Positions 16,364 to 25,923 of a DNA stretch of 58,907 nt are shown here, piece by piece. The position numbers and the translations under genes were made by a program. Positions within the stretch are counted from its first letter, which is position 1, and each line of letters starts with the position of its first letter. Where the stretch lies: contig CAJUAA010000027.1 in NCBI GenBank assembly GCA_910584205.1, positions 1-58,907 of the forward strand, in the 5' to 3' direction. This DNA comes from an uncultured Lachnospiraceae bacterium. Its GTDB lineage: Bacteria > Bacillota > Clostridia > Lachnospirales > Lachnospiraceae. Under the pieces are notes generated by a model. The model saw only the letters and a list, made by a program, of their open reading frames with translations. It was not told the DNA's origin and made no database searches.

Positions 16364-16451
16364 GCAGACTGCTTTTTGAAACCCGTCGAAGCGGAAAGAA
16401 ACTTTTTGCTTCTACTTCTTTGGAACCCTTTGAACCCCGTCCGCAAATTAC

Positions 16452-16480
16452 TTGTGAAATGGTTCCGGTTGGAGTATAAT
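16452..16480 (+). promoter_or_regulatory. Promoter for pfk
   Basis: TTGTGA (16452-16457), 17 bp, TATAAT (16475-16480), 75 bases before the pfk start. Confidence 0.75.
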
Positions 16481-16555
16481 AAATACAGATGCGCTCAGGA
16501 TCTGCCCGGTGCATGGTCCTGTTCAGGCGGAAAAAGGTGAAAAGGAGAGAAAGCT

Positions 16556-17632
16556 ATGAAACGTGTAGGACTTTTGACAAGCGGAGGAGACTGCCAGGCT
16601 CTGAATGCGACTATGAGAGGTGTGGCAAAGAGTCTTTACAATGAACTGGGTGGAGATGTGGAGATCTACGGGATCGAGGAAGGCTATAAGGGACTGATTT
16701 ATAATGAGTACCGTCACATGTCCGGTAAAGATTTCGCGGGGATCCTGACCAAAGGCGGCACGATTCTGGGAAGTTCCAGACAGTCTTTTAAAAGTATGCG
16801 GACGCCGGATGAGAACGGCCTTGACAAAGTGGAGGCCATGAAGAAGACGTACAGGAAGCTGGATCTGGACTGCCTGGTAATCCTGGGCGGCAACGGAACC
16901 CAGAAGACGGCGAACCTTCTGAGAGAGGAAGGGCTGAACATCATTCACCTGCCGAAGACCATAGACAACGATATATGGGGAACGGATATGACCTTCGGTT
17001 TTCAGAGCGCGGTGGATATTGCGACCGAGTGCATCGACTGCATCCATACGACGGCGGCATCCCACGGACGAGTATTTATCGTTGAGGTTATGGGACATAA
17101 GGTCGGCTGGCTGACGCTTCATGCAGGTATCGCAGGCGGAGCGGATATCGTGCTGATCCCGGAGATCCCCTATGACATTGACAAAGTATGTGCGGCGATT
17201 CAGAAGAGAACGAAGGCAAAGAAGGGCTTTACGATCCTGGCAGTGGCGGAGGGCGCCATTTCCAAAGAGGATGCAAAGCTGTCCAAGAAAGAGTACAAGG
17301 CAAAGATGGCAAACTACCAGTATCCGTCTGTATCCTATGAGCTGGCGGAACTGATCAGCCAGAAGACCGGCGCGGATGTGCGTGTGACCGTACCGGGCCA
17401 TACCCAGAGGGGAGGCTCTCCGAAGCCCTATGACCGTGTGCTTTCCACAAGACTGGGCGCAAGAGCGGCGAAAATGATCATGGATGAAGAGTATGGTTAC
17501 ATGGTGGGAATTGTCAACGGAGAGACCTGCAAGGTGCCTTTGGGCGATGTGGCCGGCAAACTGAAGATGGTGGACCCCAATGCGGGCATCATAGAAGAAG
17601 CAAAACTGATCGGTATCAGTTTTGGTGATTAG
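16556..17632 (+). CDS. pfkA: 6-phosphofructokinase, GGNGT variant
   Basis: 358 residues. Phosphorylates fructose 6-phosphate in glycolysis. LTSGGDCQALNA at the N-terminus, PKTIDNDI with the catalytic Asp, GHTQRGG and the substrate-binding stretch VEVMGHKVGW are present. The donor-site motif reads GGNGT (111-115) instead of GGDGS (ATP enzymes) or GGDDS (PPi enzymes). Gly at the second key position argues for ATP; Asn for the preceding Asp is a known-type change of clostridial long PFKs, but its effect is unclear. AAGGAGAG precedes the ATG. It lies between SRP RNA and dnaX, an insertion into an otherwise conserved order. Confidence 0.9.
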   Translation: MKRVGLLTSGGDCQALNATMRGVAKSLYNELGGDVEIYGIEEGYKGLIYNEYRHMSGKDFAGILTKGGTILGSSRQSFKSMRTPDENGLDKVEAMKKTYRKLDLDCLVILGGNGTQKTANLLREEGLNIIHLPKTIDNDIWGTDMTFGFQSAVDIATECIDCIHTTAASHGRVFIVEVMGHKVGWLTLHAGIAGGADIVLIPEIPYDIDKVCAAIQKRTKAKKGFTILAVAEGAISKEDAKLSKKEYKAKMANYQYPSVSYELAELISQKTGADVRVTVPGHTQRGGSPKPYDRVLSTRLGARAAKMIMDEEYGYMVGIVNGETCKVPLGDVAGKLKMVDPNAGIIEEAKLIGISFGD

Positions 17633-17646
17633 ACAGGAGTGAAAGC

Positions 17647-19227
17647 ATGTCTTATACAGCGCTGTACCGGAAATTCCGTCCTTCGGAATTTTCGGATGTA
17701 AAGGGTCAGGACCATATTGTGACGACCCTGCGGAATCAGATCGGTGCGGACCGTATCGGGCATGCCTATCTATTCTGCGGGACAAGAGGAACCGGAAAGA
17801 CGACCATCGCGAAGATCTTTGCCCGGGCGGTCAACTGTGAGCATCCGGAGGATGGAAATCCCTGCGGGACATGTGCATCCTGCAGGGCCATTGCGTCCGG
17901 CGCGTCCATGAATGTCATTGAGATCGATGCGGCGTCCAACAACGGCGTGGACAATATCCGGGAGATCCGGGAGGAGGTCGCCTATTCTCCCACGGAAGGA
18001 AAATACAAGGTCTATATCATCGATGAAGTGCATATGCTCTCCATCGGTGCTTTTAATGCGCTTTTAAAAACGCTGGAGGAGCCGCCTTCCTATGTGATCT
18101 TTATCCTGGCCACCACGGAAGCGCATAAGATTCCCATCACGATCCTGTCTCGGTGCCAGCGGTATGATTTCCGAAGGATTTCGACAGAGACGATTGCCGG
18201 CCGTCTTCGGGAGCTGATGGAAGAGGAACAGGTGGAGGTGGAGGACCGGGCTCTGACCTATGTGGCGAAAGCAGGAGACGGGTCCATGCGCGACGCACTG
18301 AGCCTTCTGGACCAGTGCATTGCCTTTTACCTTGGGCAGAAGCTTACGTATGACCATGTGCTGGAAGTACTGGGAGCTGTGGATGTGGACGTGTTCGGCG
18401 AGTTCTTCCGGAAGATCTGTGAACAGGATGTCATCGGTATCATCCGCAGGCTGGAGGAGATCATCCTGCAGGGAAGAGAGCTGTCCCAGTTTGTGACGGA
18501 TTTCATCTGGTATCTGCGAAACCTTCTGATGCTGAGGAGTGACCAGGGGATGGAGGAGATGCTGGATGTATCCAGTGAACATCTGCTCCGTATGAAGAAG
18601 GACGCGGCTCTGGCAGACGTTGATACGCTGATGCGCTATATCCGCGTATTCTCGGAACTGTCCGGCCAGATCCGTTATGCAACGCAGAAGCGGGTGCTGG
18701 TGGAGATTGCACTGATAAAATTATGTAAACCGTCCATGGAGCGCAGCTACGATTCGATCCTTCAGCGGCTGGCTTTGCTGGAACAGAAGATGGAGGAAGG
18801 ATTTGTGCCTGTATCGCAGGGAGCGGCCGCACTGTCCGGGCAGCCGACGGAAGATGCGGTAGCCGGCCGGAAGGCGGAGAAGATCATTCCTTCGGCGCTT
18901 CCGGAGGACATTCAGCTCTTCATCGGCCGTTTTCAGGAGCTTAGAAAAAAGACCGGCAGGTGGGGGCAGATGGTGCTGAAAGACGCGCAGCTTCGGGAAC
19001 TGCCGGGGCATGCAGGCATACAGATCATCCTGTGCAAAAATCACGCAGTGGATGAAGACGGGCTGGCGGAAGAGATGGAGCAGGTGATCCGGCGGGAGCT
19101 GAACGTGGAGATGAAGGTGCAGGTGTGTACGCCGGACAGCGATCAGAGGCCGGAAGAACCGGTCATCGACCTGACGGGACTTGTGGATATGGAGATCGAC
19201 ATCGACGAATCTCCGGACGAATCATAA
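17647..19227 (+). CDS. dnaX: DNA polymerase III tau/gamma subunit
   Basis: 526-residue clamp-loader ATPase. YRKFRPSEFSDVKGQDHI opens the AAA+ module; Walker A GTRGTGKTT, zinc cysteines C-x8-C-G-x-C-x2-C, Walker B VYIIDEVHM and the SRC arginine finger (ILSRCQRY) follow. The C-terminal tau-like region is shorter than in E. coli. Starts 14 bases after pfk, so probably co-transcribed, then ebfC and recR. Confidence 0.96.
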   Translation: MSYTALYRKFRPSEFSDVKGQDHIVTTLRNQIGADRIGHAYLFCGTRGTGKTTIAKIFARAVNCEHPEDGNPCGTCASCRAIASGASMNVIEIDAASNNGVDNIREIREEVAYSPTEGKYKVYIIDEVHMLSIGAFNALLKTLEEPPSYVIFILATTEAHKIPITILSRCQRYDFRRISTETIAGRLRELMEEEQVEVEDRALTYVAKAGDGSMRDALSLLDQCIAFYLGQKLTYDHVLEVLGAVDVDVFGEFFRKICEQDVIGIIRRLEEIILQGRELSQFVTDFIWYLRNLLMLRSDQGMEEMLDVSSEHLLRMKKDAALADVDTLMRYIRVFSELSGQIRYATQKRVLVEIALIKLCKPSMERSYDSILQRLALLEQKMEEGFVPVSQGAAALSGQPTEDAVAGRKAEKIIPSALPEDIQLFIGRFQELRKKTGRWGQMVLKDAQLRELPGHAGIQIILCKNHAVDEDGLAEEMEQVIRRELNVEMKVQVCTPDSDQRPEEPVIDLTGLVDMEIDIDESPDES

Positions 19228-19257
19228 ACACGGACGAACCATAGAAAGGAAAGAGAG

Positions 19258-19605
19258 ATGGCAAAAAGAGGAGGATTCCCCGGAGGCGGTATGCCGGGAA
19301 ACATGAACAATCTGATGAAGCAGGCGCAGCGGATGCAGCGTCAGATGGAGGAAAGCCAGAAAGAGCTGGAAGCGGCGGAATTCACGGCGGCGGCCGGAGG
19401 CGGAGCCGTGGAAGTGACCGTAACCGGTAAAAAAGAAGTGACAAAGGTGAAGATCGATCCGGACGCGGTGGACCCGGACGATGTGGAGATGCTGGAGGAT
19501 GTCATCATGGCAGCGGTCAATGAGGCCCTTCGCAAGGCGGAGGATGCCAGCGCGGCCAGCATGTCGAAGCTGACCGGCGGCCTGGGCGGAGGATTTCCGT
19601 TCTGA
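19258..19605 (+). CDS. ebfC: YbaB/EbfC nucleoid-associated protein
   Basis: 115 residues. NLMKQAQRMQRQMEESQKEL and the strand VEVTVTGKKEV are the EbfC signature; both ends are Gly-rich. Small DNA-binding dimer, nearly always encoded between dnaX and recR. Its TGA shares one base with the recR ATG. Confidence 0.94.
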   Translation: MAKRGGFPGGGMPGNMNNLMKQAQRMQRQMEESQKELEAAEFTAAAGGGAVEVTVTGKKEVTKVKIDPDAVDPDDVEMLEDVIMAAVNEALRKAEDASAASMSKLTGGLGGGFPF

Positions 19606-20201
19606 TGGAATATTACAGCAATCAGATCAGCCTGCTCATCGAGCAGCTCTCATCCCTGCCGGGGATCGGGAGCAAGACGGCTCAGCGGCTGGCGTTTCAT
19701 ATTATCGACATGCCGAAAGAAAAGGTGGAGAAGCTGGCGGATACGATCATCCGGGCGAAGAGCACGATCCGTTACTGCAGCCAGTGCCTGACGCTGACCG
19801 ATCAGGAGACCTGTCCCATCTGCAGCAACCCGTCCAGGGACCATAAGACGATCATGGTGGTGGAAAATCCGCGGGACATGAGCGCTTATGAGAAGACCGG
19901 AAGATACGAAGGGGTTTATCATGTACTCCATGGGGCGATTTCCCCCATGTTGGGGATCGGCCCTGCGGATATCCGGCTGAAGGAACTGATGCACCGTCTG
20001 GAGCAGGACGTGGAGGAAGTGATTATCGCCACCAATTCCAGCCTGGAGGGTGAGACGACGGCCATGTACATCAGCAAGCTGGTGAAGCCCGCGGGAATCA
20101 AAGTGACCCGGATCGCCAGCGGCGTGCCGGTGGGCGGGGATCTGGAATACATTGATGAAGTGACACTGCTGCGTGCGCTGGAAGGCCGCGTGGAATTGTA
20201 G
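19605..20201 (+). CDS. recR: Recombination mediator RecR
   Basis: 198 residues. Helix-hairpin-helix LSSLPGIGSKTAQRLAFH, a C4 zinc finger (C-x2-C near CSQCLT and CPIC), and a Toprim domain (VVENPRD, then TNSSLEGETTA). Loads RecA in RecFOR gap repair. End of the dnaX-ebfC-recR unit; a short hairpin (CAGGGAA / TTCCCTG, 20207-20226) without a T-run follows. Confidence 0.96.
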   Translation: MEYYSNQISLLIEQLSSLPGIGSKTAQRLAFHIIDMPKEKVEKLADTIIRAKSTIRYCSQCLTLTDQETCPICSNPSRDHKTIMVVENPRDMSAYEKTGRYEGVYHVLHGAISPMLGIGPADIRLKELMHRLEQDVEEVIIATNSSLEGETTAMYISKLVKPAGIKVTRIASGVPVGGDLEYIDEVTLLRALEGRVEL

Positions 20202-20302
20202 GGGAACAGGGAAGCGCGTTTCCCTGCCCGATTACGGCAGGACGCCGGTCCGGACCGATCCGGAGGACGGGCGCAGAAGCCATAGAAACAAGGAGGAAGA
20301 TC

Positions 20303-21349
20303 ATGAGTGTTACCAGAAAAGAATTCGGAGTGACGAAAGATGGAAAACAGGCATACTTATATACGATCAACAGCGGGACCGGCATGGAAGCTACGGTGAC
20401 AGATTATGGAGCGATTCTGGTAAACCTGATTGTGCCGGATGCGGAAGGAAACAAACAGGATGTGGTCCTGGGGTACGATAACCTGGCAGACTATGAAACC
20501 AATGGATGCTTTTTCGGCGCCACCATCGGGAGAAATGCCAATCGGATCGGCGGTGCGGCCTTTACGCTGGACGGTACGACATATCATCTGCCTGCCAATG
20601 AGAACGGCAACAACCTGCATACGGATTTTGAACATGGGTTCCATAAGGTGCTGTGGGATGCAAAGCCTCTGAGCGACGGGAACGGCGTACAGTTTTCCTG
20701 CGTGAGTCCGGACGGTGAGAACGGTTTTCCCGGAACCGTGCAGATGTCCGTCACCTACAGCCTGACCCTGGACATGGGGATTCAGATCACCTATGACGGA
20801 GTCAGCGATAAAAAGACTGTGCTCAATCCGACCAATCACAGCTATTTCAATCTGGGCGGACATGACGCCGGCAGCATCCTGGACGAAAAGATGACGATCT
20901 ATGCAGACGGATTCGCGGAAATTGTGCCCGGTGCCATCACCACCGGCAGAATCCTGCCCGTGGAAGGGACGCCCATGGATTTCCGCAGGGCGAAGCGGAT
21001 CGGGGATGAGATCGGAGCGGACGATGAGCAGCTTACCATGGTCCAGGGCTATGACCACAACTGGGCGCTGAATACCACGTTTGGAAAGGTGGAAAAGATC
21101 GCGCAGGTGGAGGATGAGAAGGCCGGGCGTACGATGGAGGTCTGGTCGGATCTGCCGGGCGTGCAGTTCTATGCAGGCAACTGCATCACGCCGCAGACGG
21201 GCAAAGGCGGTGCCCACTATGACAAACGCTGCGCGCTGTGCCTGGAGACACAGTATTTCCCCGACAGCGTCAACCGGCCGGAATTCCTTCAGCCGGTATT
21301 CGAGGCGGGACAGACCTGCCATACGACGACGGTTTATAAGTTTCGTTAA
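20303..21349 (+). CDS. galM: Aldose 1-epimerase (mutarotase)
   Basis: 348 residues. Interconverts alpha and beta anomers of aldoses. IGRNANRI, the catalytic His in NPTNHSYFNLGG and the Glu in CLETQYFPDSVN are present. GGAGGA precedes the ATG. Its position before a sugar-sensing two-component system and a furanose-type importer suggests it handles the imported sugar, though it also trails recR with no clear promoter between. Confidence 0.93.
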   Translation: MSVTRKEFGVTKDGKQAYLYTINSGTGMEATVTDYGAILVNLIVPDAEGNKQDVVLGYDNLADYETNGCFFGATIGRNANRIGGAAFTLDGTTYHLPANENGNNLHTDFEHGFHKVLWDAKPLSDGNGVQFSCVSPDGENGFPGTVQMSVTYSLTLDMGIQITYDGVSDKKTVLNPTNHSYFNLGGHDAGSILDEKMTIYADGFAEIVPGAITTGRILPVEGTPMDFRRAKRIGDEIGADDEQLTMVQGYDHNWALNTTFGKVEKIAQVEDEKAGRTMEVWSDLPGVQFYAGNCITPQTGKGGAHYDKRCALCLETQYFPDSVNRPEFLQPVFEAGQTCHTTTVYKFR

Positions 21350-21414
21350 AGGATAAAATGACCGCAGAACAGAAGAAAGGATGTGTTCCGTTTGATCAGG
21401 AGAGAAAAAGAACC

Positions 21415-23031
21415 ATGCTGAAAGTGTTTTTAGTGGAAGATGAGATTGTAATGCGGGAGGGCATAAAAAATAACATAAGCTGGGAAGAGGAGGGGTTTGA
21501 ATTCGTTGGGGAAGCCAGTGACGGAGAGCTGGCCTATCCGCTGATCCAGAAGACGCAGCCGGATATTCTCATTACGGATATCAAGATGCCTTTTATGGAC
21601 GGATTGGAACTGAGCCGTCTGGTTCGTCAGGAACTGCCGGATACCAAGATCATCATTTTAAGCGGATATGATGAGTTCGAATATGCTCAGGAAGCGATCA
21701 GCATCGGGATCACCGATTATCTGGTCAAACCAATCGCCGGGGCAAAGCTTCTGGAAGCGGTCAAAAAAGTTGGAAAACTGGTACAGGAGGAACAGCAGCA
21801 GCGGCTGTTCCTCAAAACCTTTGAACAGGAGCGACTGGAAAATATCCAGCTGAGCAGGCAGAAGCTGTTCCGGAGTCTGGCATCCGGGAAAAGGCCGGTA
21901 TCTGAGCTTTTGAAAGAAGGCCGGGAGATTGGGCTTGACCTGGTGGCGGACCGCTATAATATTGTTCTCCTTCAGATTTTTTCTGACCATCAGGTGGAAG
22001 GATACTCCGAGGAACGCAATGCGGCGGAGCAGGCCATCGAGAAGATGACGGAGAAGATGAAGAATATTCTGATGGTGGAGCTGGGACTGGAAGGCTGGGG
22101 ATTTATCATAAAGGAGACGGATGAGGCGAGAAGCGTGGAACAGACACTGGATGAATTCCTGGAAAAGCTGCAGGAGATGATCGGCACTTATGAAGGTATC
22201 GAGTATTTTGCCGGAGTCGGCAGGGCAGTGGCGCGTCTGAGTGAGTTGAACCGTTGTTTTGAGGAGGCAAACCGGGCGTTCGCATACCGGTATCTGCGGA
22301 CGTGGAATCAGGTAATTTACAGCGAGAAGGAACCGGGAAATGCCTCGGTGGATGAGAATCTGAATCTGAGCGCCCTGAATGTGGAGAAGATGGACCGCAA
22401 AAGCGTGGAACAGTTTCTGAAGACTGGCTTAAGAGGAGAAGTGCATCATTTTATTGATGAATATTTTGCCAGCTTGGGCGAGAAGAATATCCAGTCGCTT
22501 CTGCTCCGGCAGTATGTGACAATGGATATGTATTTTGCTGCGGTGGCCATGTTGGAGCAGCTGGGTTATGACAGGGCGGAACTGGTGCACAGATGCGGGG
22601 ATTTCCAGACGATGACGACGGTATTTTCCACAGTGGAACAGACGAAGGAGTACCTGCAGGGGGTATTTGAGTCGGCAGTGGATTTAAGGGAAGCGGTGTC
22701 ACAGAAGAAATATAGTTCTCTTCTGAAGGATGCAAGGGCCTATATCGAGCGGAATTATGATCAGGAAGACATCTCTCTGAATAAGGCAGCGGCCAGTGTG
22801 AATCTCAGCCCCAATCATTTCAGTACGATTTTCAACCAGGAGACTGGTCAGACCTTCATCGAGTTTCTGACGGAGGTGCGGATGGAGCGGGCAAAGGAGC
22901 TTCTGCGGAGCACATCCATGAAAATGTCGGAGATCGCCTTTGCAGTGGGTTACAAGGATGCCCATTATTTCAGCTATCTGTTCAAAAAGACGCAGGACTG
23001 TACACCCAGAGAATACCGTTCGCGGGCGTAG
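21415..23031 (+). CDS. AraC-type response regulator (YesN-like)
   Basis: 538 residues. Receiver domain 1-~120: acidic pocket E8-D9, phospho-acceptor D55 (ILITDIKMP), Lys in DYLVKP. A ~280-residue middle region of YesN type, then two AraC helix-turn-helix motifs in the last ~100 residues (LNKAAASVNLSPNHFSTIF and EIAFAVGYKDAHYFS). I start at ATG 21415, the usual MLKVFLVEDE opening; ATG 21358 is possible. Pairs with the kinase 12 bases downstream. Candidate DNA sites are the 21-bp-spaced direct repeats at 24480 and 29932. Confidence 0.92.
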   Translation: MLKVFLVEDEIVMREGIKNNISWEEEGFEFVGEASDGELAYPLIQKTQPDILITDIKMPFMDGLELSRLVRQELPDTKIIILSGYDEFEYAQEAISIGITDYLVKPIAGAKLLEAVKKVGKLVQEEQQQRLFLKTFEQERLENIQLSRQKLFRSLASGKRPVSELLKEGREIGLDLVADRYNIVLLQIFSDHQVEGYSEERNAAEQAIEKMTEKMKNILMVELGLEGWGFIIKETDEARSVEQTLDEFLEKLQEMIGTYEGIEYFAGVGRAVARLSELNRCFEEANRAFAYRYLRTWNQVIYSEKEPGNASVDENLNLSALNVEKMDRKSVEQFLKTGLRGEVHHFIDEYFASLGEKNIQSLLLRQYVTMDMYFAAVAMLEQLGYDRAELVHRCGDFQTMTTVFSTVEQTKEYLQGVFESAVDLREAVSQKKYSSLLKDARAYIERNYDQEDISLNKAAASVNLSPNHFSTIFNQETGQTFIEFLTEVRMERAKELLRSTSMKMSEIAFAVGYKDAHYFSYLFKKTQDCTPREYRSRA

Positions 23032-23043
23032 GAGAGAAAGAAT

Positions 23044-24492
23044 ATGTTCGGAAAAGGTTCTACACTGGACAAAAAGCTGTATATGCTGATGGTGGTCTGC
23101 CTGTTTCCCCTGCTGATCATGATAATCTATCTGCTGGTACTGGTCAATCAGTCTTCTCAGCGTTATGATCATATTGTTAAAAAAATCACCATGGCCAATG
23201 CCTATAACATTGATTTTAAAGAAGACATGGATTACATCATGTACATCATCGTGGTCAACTCTGAGCGTGCGGGAGAACTGGTGGATACTCAGAAACCTCA
23301 CCGGATGCTTAACGAAGCCAGGGAGGTCTTTCAGAATCTGTATGAAATCGCGGATAAGGAGTATGCCAGAAACCAGATCAATCGAATACTGAAAAGTCTG
23401 AATACGCTGGAGGACCGGGTGGCTGAGATCGAACGGGACGTCAAGGTGAGTGGATCTTATGATAAGAACATGGAACGCCTGGATCTGAATATTCGGATTC
23501 TGACGGATCTGATCCAGGAACAGATTCAGAAATATATCTATTATGAAGCTACAAATCTGGAAATTCTGCGGGAAGGGATCCGTTCCGATGTGGACACGGG
23601 AATTCGTATCAGCCTGATCCTGTGCCTGGTGATCCTGGCGGGAGCTTTGTTTATCAGCCGGAAGATAACGGACAGTATTACGATACCGATTCGCAGGCTG
23701 TGCGAGGTTGCCGGACAGGCAGGCAGCGGCGATTTTGCGGTCCGTGCCCAGGCAGTGGAGGCAGATGACGAACTGTCCGTGCTGAGCACCAGCTTTAACC
23801 AGATGGTGGAGAAGATCGGAAATCTGGTGGAAGATATCCGCGTGGAGCAGTTGAATTTAAGGGTTGCCGAACTGAAACTTCTGCAGGCACAGATCAATCC
23901 GCATTTTCTGTACAATACGTTGGATGCGATCATCTGGCTGGCGGAGGCGGGACAGAAGGATCAGGTGGTTATGATGGTATCGTCCCTGTCCGATTTTTTT
24001 CGCACAACGCTGAGCAAAGGAAAAGACTACATTACGGTAGGGGAGGAGGAAGCGCATATCCGCAGTTACCTGCAGATCCAGCAGTTCCGTTATCGGGACA
24101 TTCTGGAATATGAGATCCGCATTCCAGAGGAGCTGCATGGTTTCCTGATTCTGAAGCTCACCCTTCAGCCGCTGGTGGAGAACGCATTGTATCACGGGAT
24201 TAAGAACAAACGTGGGATGGGCCGGATCCTGGTAACCGGGGAGGAAACAGGAGGAAGGCTGGTCTTCCGTGTCCGGGACAATGGCAGGGGGATGGATGAG
24301 GAGGAACTTGTTCGGGTGAGGAAGATGATTACCGGGGAGCTGATGGACGAAAACAGAGCCTCCGGCTTCGGCCTGTTCAATGTGGAACAGAGACTGCGTC
24401 TGAATTACGGACCGGAGTACGGACTGGAGATCGACAGCTGCTATGGAGTGGGGACCGAAGTAAAAGCAGTGATTCCAATCGTAAAAAAATGA
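23044..24492 (+). CDS. YesM/LytS-family sensor histidine kinase
   Basis: 482 residues. Two membrane spans (~13-35, ~190-208) bracket a ~150-residue external helical sensor; a HAMP follows. The kinase core has QINPHFLYNTLDAI with phospho-acceptor H287 (His_kinase family PF06580) and an ATPase end with RDNGRGMDEEE and GFGLFNV. Likely senses sugar, perhaps through a binding lipoprotein. The first operator copy of the transporter promoter overlaps its last codons. Confidence 0.92.
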   Translation: MFGKGSTLDKKLYMLMVVCLFPLLIMIIYLLVLVNQSSQRYDHIVKKITMANAYNIDFKEDMDYIMYIIVVNSERAGELVDTQKPHRMLNEAREVFQNLYEIADKEYARNQINRILKSLNTLEDRVAEIERDVKVSGSYDKNMERLDLNIRILTDLIQEQIQKYIYYEATNLEILREGIRSDVDTGIRISLILCLVILAGALFISRKITDSITIPIRRLCEVAGQAGSGDFAVRAQAVEADDELSVLSTSFNQMVEKIGNLVEDIRVEQLNLRVAELKLLQAQINPHFLYNTLDAIIWLAEAGQKDQVVMMVSSLSDFFRTTLSKGKDYITVGEEEAHIRSYLQIQQFRYRDILEYEIRIPEELHGFLILKLTLQPLVENALYHGIKNKRGMGRILVTGEETGGRLVFRVRDNGRGMDEEELVRVRKMITGELMDENRASGFGLFNVEQRLRLNYGPEYGLEIDSCYGVGTEVKAVIPIVKK

Positions 24493-24536
24493 ACATTTTT
24501 CGTAAAAAATTAAACTTTGTTCAAAAAAAGTTCAAA
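24480..24536 (+). promoter_or_regulatory. Direct-repeat operator before the sugar transporter
   Basis: CGTAAAAAAATGAAC (24480-24494) and CGTAAAAAATTAAAC (24501-24515) are two copies of one 15-bp motif starting exactly 21 bp apart; a weaker third match starts at 24522, again 21 bp on. Two-turn spacing is typical of AraC-family sites. The same pair occurs before the giant glycosidase gene. A likely -10 (TATGAT, 24599-24604) lies downstream, with an imperfect inverted repeat (TTCCCGAAAGAA / TTCTTTTTGGGAA) between. Confidence 0.65.
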
Positions 24537-24662
24537 AAATAATAAAAAATTGTACTTATTCCCGAAAGAATTCCATTTTCTTTTTGGGAAAAATGGTGTA
24601 TGATAGATGCGTACCCGGGAAAGACCGGTACAAATATAATACATAGGGAGGATAAAACCACT

Positions 24663-25745
24663 ATGAAGAAAAAGTTAGTCAGTGCACTGGTATGTGCAGC
24701 AATGGTAGCAACGATGGTAGTCGGATGCGGCGGTGGAGACACCCAGACAGATGCTCCGGCAGCAGATGCAGGGACAGAGGCTCCGGCGGATAGTGCAGCA
24801 GAGGATGCAACACCGGCAGACGATGCGGCGACAGACGCAGAGGATGCAGCACCGGCAGCATCCGGAGAAATGCTTTCCATCGGTATCATCAACAATGACC
24901 CGAACGAGTCCGGATATCGTACTGCGAATGTAAGAAATCTTGAGGAGACCTTCTCCGAGGAAAACGGCTATGTAACTCAGACCTTCTATGGCAAAGAGAA
25001 TGACAAGCAGGTAGAAGCAGCACAGAAGATGATCCAGGATGGTGTGGACTATCTGCTCATCTCCGCAGCAGACGTTGCAGGATGGGATACCGTGCTTCAG
25101 GATGCGCAGGACGCAGGCGTACGCGTGCTTCTCTATGACCGTATTGTCAACGCAGACGAGAGTCTGTATGAGGCAGGCGTTGTGTCCGATATGGCAAAAG
25201 AGGGAGAGACCGCAGTGGCATGGCTGGAAAAGCAGGGGCTTGAGAAATACGAGATCATCCATCTGCAGGGTCTGATGGGTGCGGCAGCTCAGGTAGGCCG
25301 TTCCGAGGCTCTTACCGCAGCAGCAGCAGAGAAAGGCTGGACGCTTGTAACACAGCAGACCGCTGAGTGGAACGCAGAGAAGGCACAGCAGATCGTGCAG
25401 TCCGTGATTGATTCCGGCAAGACCTTCAATGTAATCTATGCTGAGAACGACGACATGGCGAAGGGTGCTGTTGCAGCTCTTGACAAGGCAAATATCTCTC
25501 ACGGTGTAGGCAAAGACGTCATCGTTATGGGCTTTGACTGCAACAAGTGGGCACTGGAAGAGCTGAAGGCCGGCAACTGGAACTATGACGGACAGTGCAA
25601 TCCGTTCCAGGGAGAAATGCTTGCAGAACTTATCCAGAAGATCGAGAGTGGCGAGACTCTGCCGGAGAAATTGATCTATATGGAGGAGAAAGGCTTCGAC
25701 GCAACGGAGATTACTCAGGAAGAGATTGATCAGTTCGGAATCTAA
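24663..25745 (+). CDS. Sugar-binding lipoprotein of a CUT2 ABC importer (YtfQ-like)
   Basis: 360 residues. Signal peptide with lipobox VVGC (Cys 22), an Ala/Asp/Thr-rich linker (~25-68), then a Peripla_BP_4 fold. ESGYRTANVRN near the start of the fold resembles the ESxxRTAN stretch of the galactofuranose binder YtfQ. Captures sugar outside the membrane for the ATPase and permeases encoded next. AGGGAGG lies upstream of ATG 24663. A terminator-like hairpin after the gene would let it be made in excess. Confidence 0.9.
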   Translation: MKKKLVSALVCAAMVATMVVGCGGGDTQTDAPAADAGTEAPADSAAEDATPADDAATDAEDAAPAASGEMLSIGIINNDPNESGYRTANVRNLEETFSEENGYVTQTFYGKENDKQVEAAQKMIQDGVDYLLISAADVAGWDTVLQDAQDAGVRVLLYDRIVNADESLYEAGVVSDMAKEGETAVAWLEKQGLEKYEIIHLQGLMGAAAQVGRSEALTAAAAEKGWTLVTQQTAEWNAEKAQQIVQSVIDSGKTFNVIYAENDDMAKGAVAALDKANISHGVGKDVIVMGFDCNKWALEELKAGNWNYDGQCNPFQGEMLAELIQKIESGETLPEKLIYMEEKGFDATEITQEEIDQFGI

Positions 25746-25782
25746 GGTCCGAAAATATATGTACATTAAGTAAGTGCTTGTG

Positions 25783-25831
25783 AAAAAGCGCGGTGCGGTA
25801 AGGGATATTACAGGACTGCACCGTGCTTTTT
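25783..25831 (+). terminator. Hairpin between binding protein and ATPase genes (attenuator)
   Basis: AAAAAGCGCGGTGC (25783-25796) pairs with GCACCGTGCTTTTT (25818-25831). Partial termination here would set binding protein above transporter, as in many ABC operons. Confidence 0.7.
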
Positions 25832-25923
25832 CTATGAAAAGGTTACCGAAAAGCAAGCCGGATGACGTGTGTGTACATGCACACTTCATATATTAAATAA
25901 TTTTACAGGAGGTGAACTTTAGG

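Noticed and set aside
16523..17785. 420-codon minus-strand frame opposite pfk
   Set aside because: pfk is unambiguous; the antisense peptide has no recognisable motif and crosses into dnaX.
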